Assembly (NCBI GenBank): GCA_030040115.1
Contig: JASHUH010000155.1
Coordinates: 1-8,092, forward strand
From: Acidobacteriaceae bacterium
Lineage (GTDB): Bacteria > Acidobacteriota > Terriglobia > Terriglobales > Acidobacteriaceae
Direction: 5' to 3'
Length of the DNA stretch: 8,092 nucleotides
Under the pieces are notes generated by a model that worked only from the letters and a program-made list of their open reading frames with translations, made no database searches and was not told where the DNA came from. Position 1 is the stretch's first letter; each line of letters opens with the position of its first letter. The position numbers and the translations under genes were made by a program. Shown here in pieces: positions 6,574-8,092 of the stretch.

Positions 6574-7273
6574 GCTCGATTTTGCCCACCGCGCAGAGCT
6601 CTCTGAATGCATGGATGAGGCCTCGAGCGACGCTGAACTGCGCGCCTGCCTGCGCGATCTGATGCAAGTGAATCGAACCGTTTTGGGCTACCGGCCAACG
6701 CTCCATTGGATCGCCCGCTTTACCCGGCGCGGAGAATCGCCCCTGCACATTGTGGATGTAGGCTGCGGAGGCGGAGACATGTTGCGCCGCATCCAGGCTT
6801 GGGCGCACCGCAAGCGCGTAGCGGTTCGGCTCACCGGGGTGGATCGTAATCCAAAGATTATCGCGGCCGCGCGCGCCTTCAGCGGAGCAAGCAGCGGCAT
6901 TGAATGGATCGCGTGCGACGCCGATACGTACCAGCCCACATCCCAGATCGACTTAGCGATCAGCTCGCTCTTCACGCATCATCTCTCTGACCAGGAGATT
7001 GTCCGGTTCCTGCGATGGATGGAGCAGTTCGCGACGCGCGGCTGGTTCGTAAACGATTTGCGCCGGGGAGCGATGTCTTACTATCTCTTCATGCTGCTGG
7101 CGTGGTCGATGCGCTGGCACCGCTTTGTGCGCCACGACGGTCCAGTATCGGTCCGCCGCAGCTTCACCCCGAGCGACTGGGCCAGGTACGTGAGCCTGGC
7201 GGGCCTGCCGGCTGACGCCGTCAGGATATTTGACGCATGGCCGGGTAGGCTTTGCGTGGCGCGTGTGAAGTGA
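6563..7273 (+). CDS. Class I SAM-dependent methyltransferase of the PKS operon
   Basis: The 236-residue protein has a Rossmann methyltransferase fold. Motif I is HIVDVGCGGGDML (about 62-74), the acidic end of strand 2 is LTGVDRNP with Asp94 for the SAM ribose, Asp119/Asp121 lie in the motif III area, and SLFTHHLSDQE (135-145) follows strand 4. The C-terminal part (FVNDLRRGAMSYYLFMLLAW) is hydrophobic, which would suit a lipid-like substrate. It starts at ATG 6563, 11 bp before the PKS stop, with GGAGA at 6546-6550 at a rather long spacing of 12, so translation probably depends on coupling to the PKS. Its TGA overlaps the GTG start of the flavoprotein. By position it likely methylates the PKS product on oxygen or carbon, as the SrsB methyltransferase does in the Streptomyces srs cluster. 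The substrate is inferred from context, and the fold assignment is firm. Confidence 0.9.
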   Translation: MPHELDFAHRAELSECMDEASSDAELRACLRDLMQVNRTVLGYRPTLHWIARFTRRGESPLHIVDVGCGGGDMLRRIQAWAHRKRVAVRLTGVDRNPKIIAAARAFSGASSGIEWIACDADTYQPTSQIDLAISSLFTHHLSDQEIVRFLRWMEQFATRGWFVNDLRRGAMSYYLFMLLAWSMRWHRFVRHDGPVSVRRSFTPSDWARYVSLAGLPADAVRIFDAWPGRLCVARVK

Positions 7274-8092
7274 CGCCGTCTATCAGCTCGCCCTTTCGAA
7301 CCGATGCGCTCGTCATCGGCGGAGGTCCTGCCGGCGCCGCCCTGGCAACCTACCTGGCGCGCCGCGGCCGCGCAGTGGAAGTCGTGGAGCAAAGCGCGAC
7401 CGCGCATCACAAAGTCTGCGGTGAGTTTCTGAGCCGCGAAGCGATCGCTTATCTCGACGAACTGGGCCTTAACCTCCGCGCGCAGGGCGCAGTGGCCATT
7501 CATGGAGTGCGGCTGGCTGCGCGCAGCGTGATCGCGGAGTGCGAACTCCCGTTCCCCGCTCTCTCACTCACGCGCCGCGCTCTCGACGAAGCCCTGCTTT
7601 CGAGGGCAGCGGGCGCGGGCGCAGCGGTGCTGCGCGGCCGGCGTGTCGCATCGCTCCAGCCAGCCGCATCGGGATGGGCGGCGTCGCTTGCCGATGGCGA
7701 ATCCCGCTATGCGCCGGCGGCCTTTCTCGCCACCGGAAAGCACGACTTGGCTGGCCATCGAAGACCTCCGGGCAGACAGAGCAACCTCATCGCCTTCAAA
7801 ACATACTTCCGCGTGACTCCGGCGCAGGAGCGCGCGCTGCGCGGATGGGTGGAGCTGATTGTATTTCACGGTGGGTACGCCGGATTGCAGCTCACAGAAA
7901 CCGGCGAAGCGAACTTGTGCCTTGTGGTGCGGCGCTCGGCCTTCAAAAGCTGCCATAACCACTGGCCAGTCCTCCTTGAACGCTTGCTCAGTTCCTCCGA
8001 TCACCTTGCCCAGCGGCTCGAAGGCGCGCGGCCTCTGCTGCCCAAGCCCCTGGCGCTCTCGTTGATTCCCTACGGCTTACTGGTTCCCCGTC
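7270..8092 (+). CDS. FAD-dependent oxidoreductase of the PKS operon (3' end missing)
   Basis: From GTG 7270 the frame is open to the window edge (274 codons) and would be missed by any search requiring a stop. The N-terminal FAD-binding motif is LVIGGGPAGAALATYLARRG (Gly17, Gly19, Gly22), with Glu40 at the end of strand 2 for the adenosine ribose. KVCGEFLS (48-55) is the signature of geranylgeranyl-reductase-like and related flavoprotein oxidoreductases/monooxygenases. Later segments such as LATGKHDLAG, the GGYAGLQL stretch and the LPKPLALSLIPYG start of the second FAD/substrate block fit the same family. Relatives are about 380-400 residues, so roughly a third is missing. The GTG overlaps the methyltransferase TGA by four bases (GTGA), typical of translational coupling; an in-frame TAG at 7246 limits the start, and only a TTG at 7252 competes. 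It likely hydroxylates or oxidises the methylated polyketide, as SrsC does. Substrate is inferred. Confidence 0.88.
   Translation, partial: MTPSISSPFRTDALVIGGGPAGAALATYLARRGRAVEVVEQSATAHHKVCGEFLSREAIAYLDELGLNLRAQGAVAIHGVRLAARSVIAECELPFPALSLTRRALDEALLSRAAGAGAAVLRGRRVASLQPAASGWAASLADGESRYAPAAFLATGKHDLAGHRRPPGRQSNLIAFKTYFRVTPAQERALRGWVELIVFHGGYAGLQLTETGEANLCLVVRRSAFKSCHNHWPVLLERLLSSSDHLAQRLEGARPLLPKPLALSLIPYGLLVPR

Noticed and set aside
7539..8004. Open frames on both strands (7539-7958 plus, 7564-8004 minus)
   Set aside because: Both overlap the FAD oxidoreductase frame from 7270, which carries clear flavoprotein motifs and runs stop-free to the window edge.

Overview
The window looks like a piece of a high-GC, Gram-negative-type bacterial chromosome. 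My best guess is Acidobacteriota (Terriglobia-like). Three things point there: the Thr/Ser/Val-rich Ig-like protein tail at the left edge, the MurJ-like protein variant, and a compact type III PKS–methyltransferase–flavoprotein cassette. These are family-level recollections, not database results. A TolC-type porin with a signal peptide fits a diderm cell. I see no tRNA, rRNA, CRISPR array, insertion sequence or phage gene. No stretch longer than 300 bases is without a gene.

Layout. Bases 1-98 are the end of a plus-strand surface or secreted protein. Bases 136-1129 (minus) are the wreck of a molybdopterin oxidoreductase: the first ~34 codons, with the Fe-S cysteine cluster, are joined out of frame to the last ~297 codons, and the middle of the enzyme is absent. 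A 165-bp divergent gap separates it from a plus-strand MurJ/MviN-family flippase-like protein (1295-2941). Two minus-strand genes follow: an exported PPC/DUF296-domain protein (2994-3599) and, upstream of it, a TolC-family outer-membrane factor (3835-5304). A 207-bp divergent gap with two strong inverted repeats (5305-5511) leads to a plus-strand operon running off the right edge: a type III polyketide synthase (5512-6573), a SAM-dependent methyltransferase (6563-7273) and an FAD-dependent oxidoreductase (7270 to the end, incomplete).

How it works together. The last three genes overlap by 11 and 4 bp, so they are almost certainly co-translated. The PKS has an intact Cys-His-Asn triad, so the cassette probably makes a polyketide (alkylresorcinol, alkylpyrone or related phenolic lipid) that is methylated and oxidised, as in the Streptomyces srsABC logic. 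The TolC porin transcribed away from the same gap could be linked to that pathway, but only position suggests it. MurJ-like, PPC and the molybdoenzyme remnant look like unrelated neighbours.

The most noteworthy observations are the internally deleted molybdoenzyme, the MurJ-like protein that appears to lack several residues essential in E. coli MurJ, and the PKS cassette with a perfect hairpin just upstream of its ribosome binding site.
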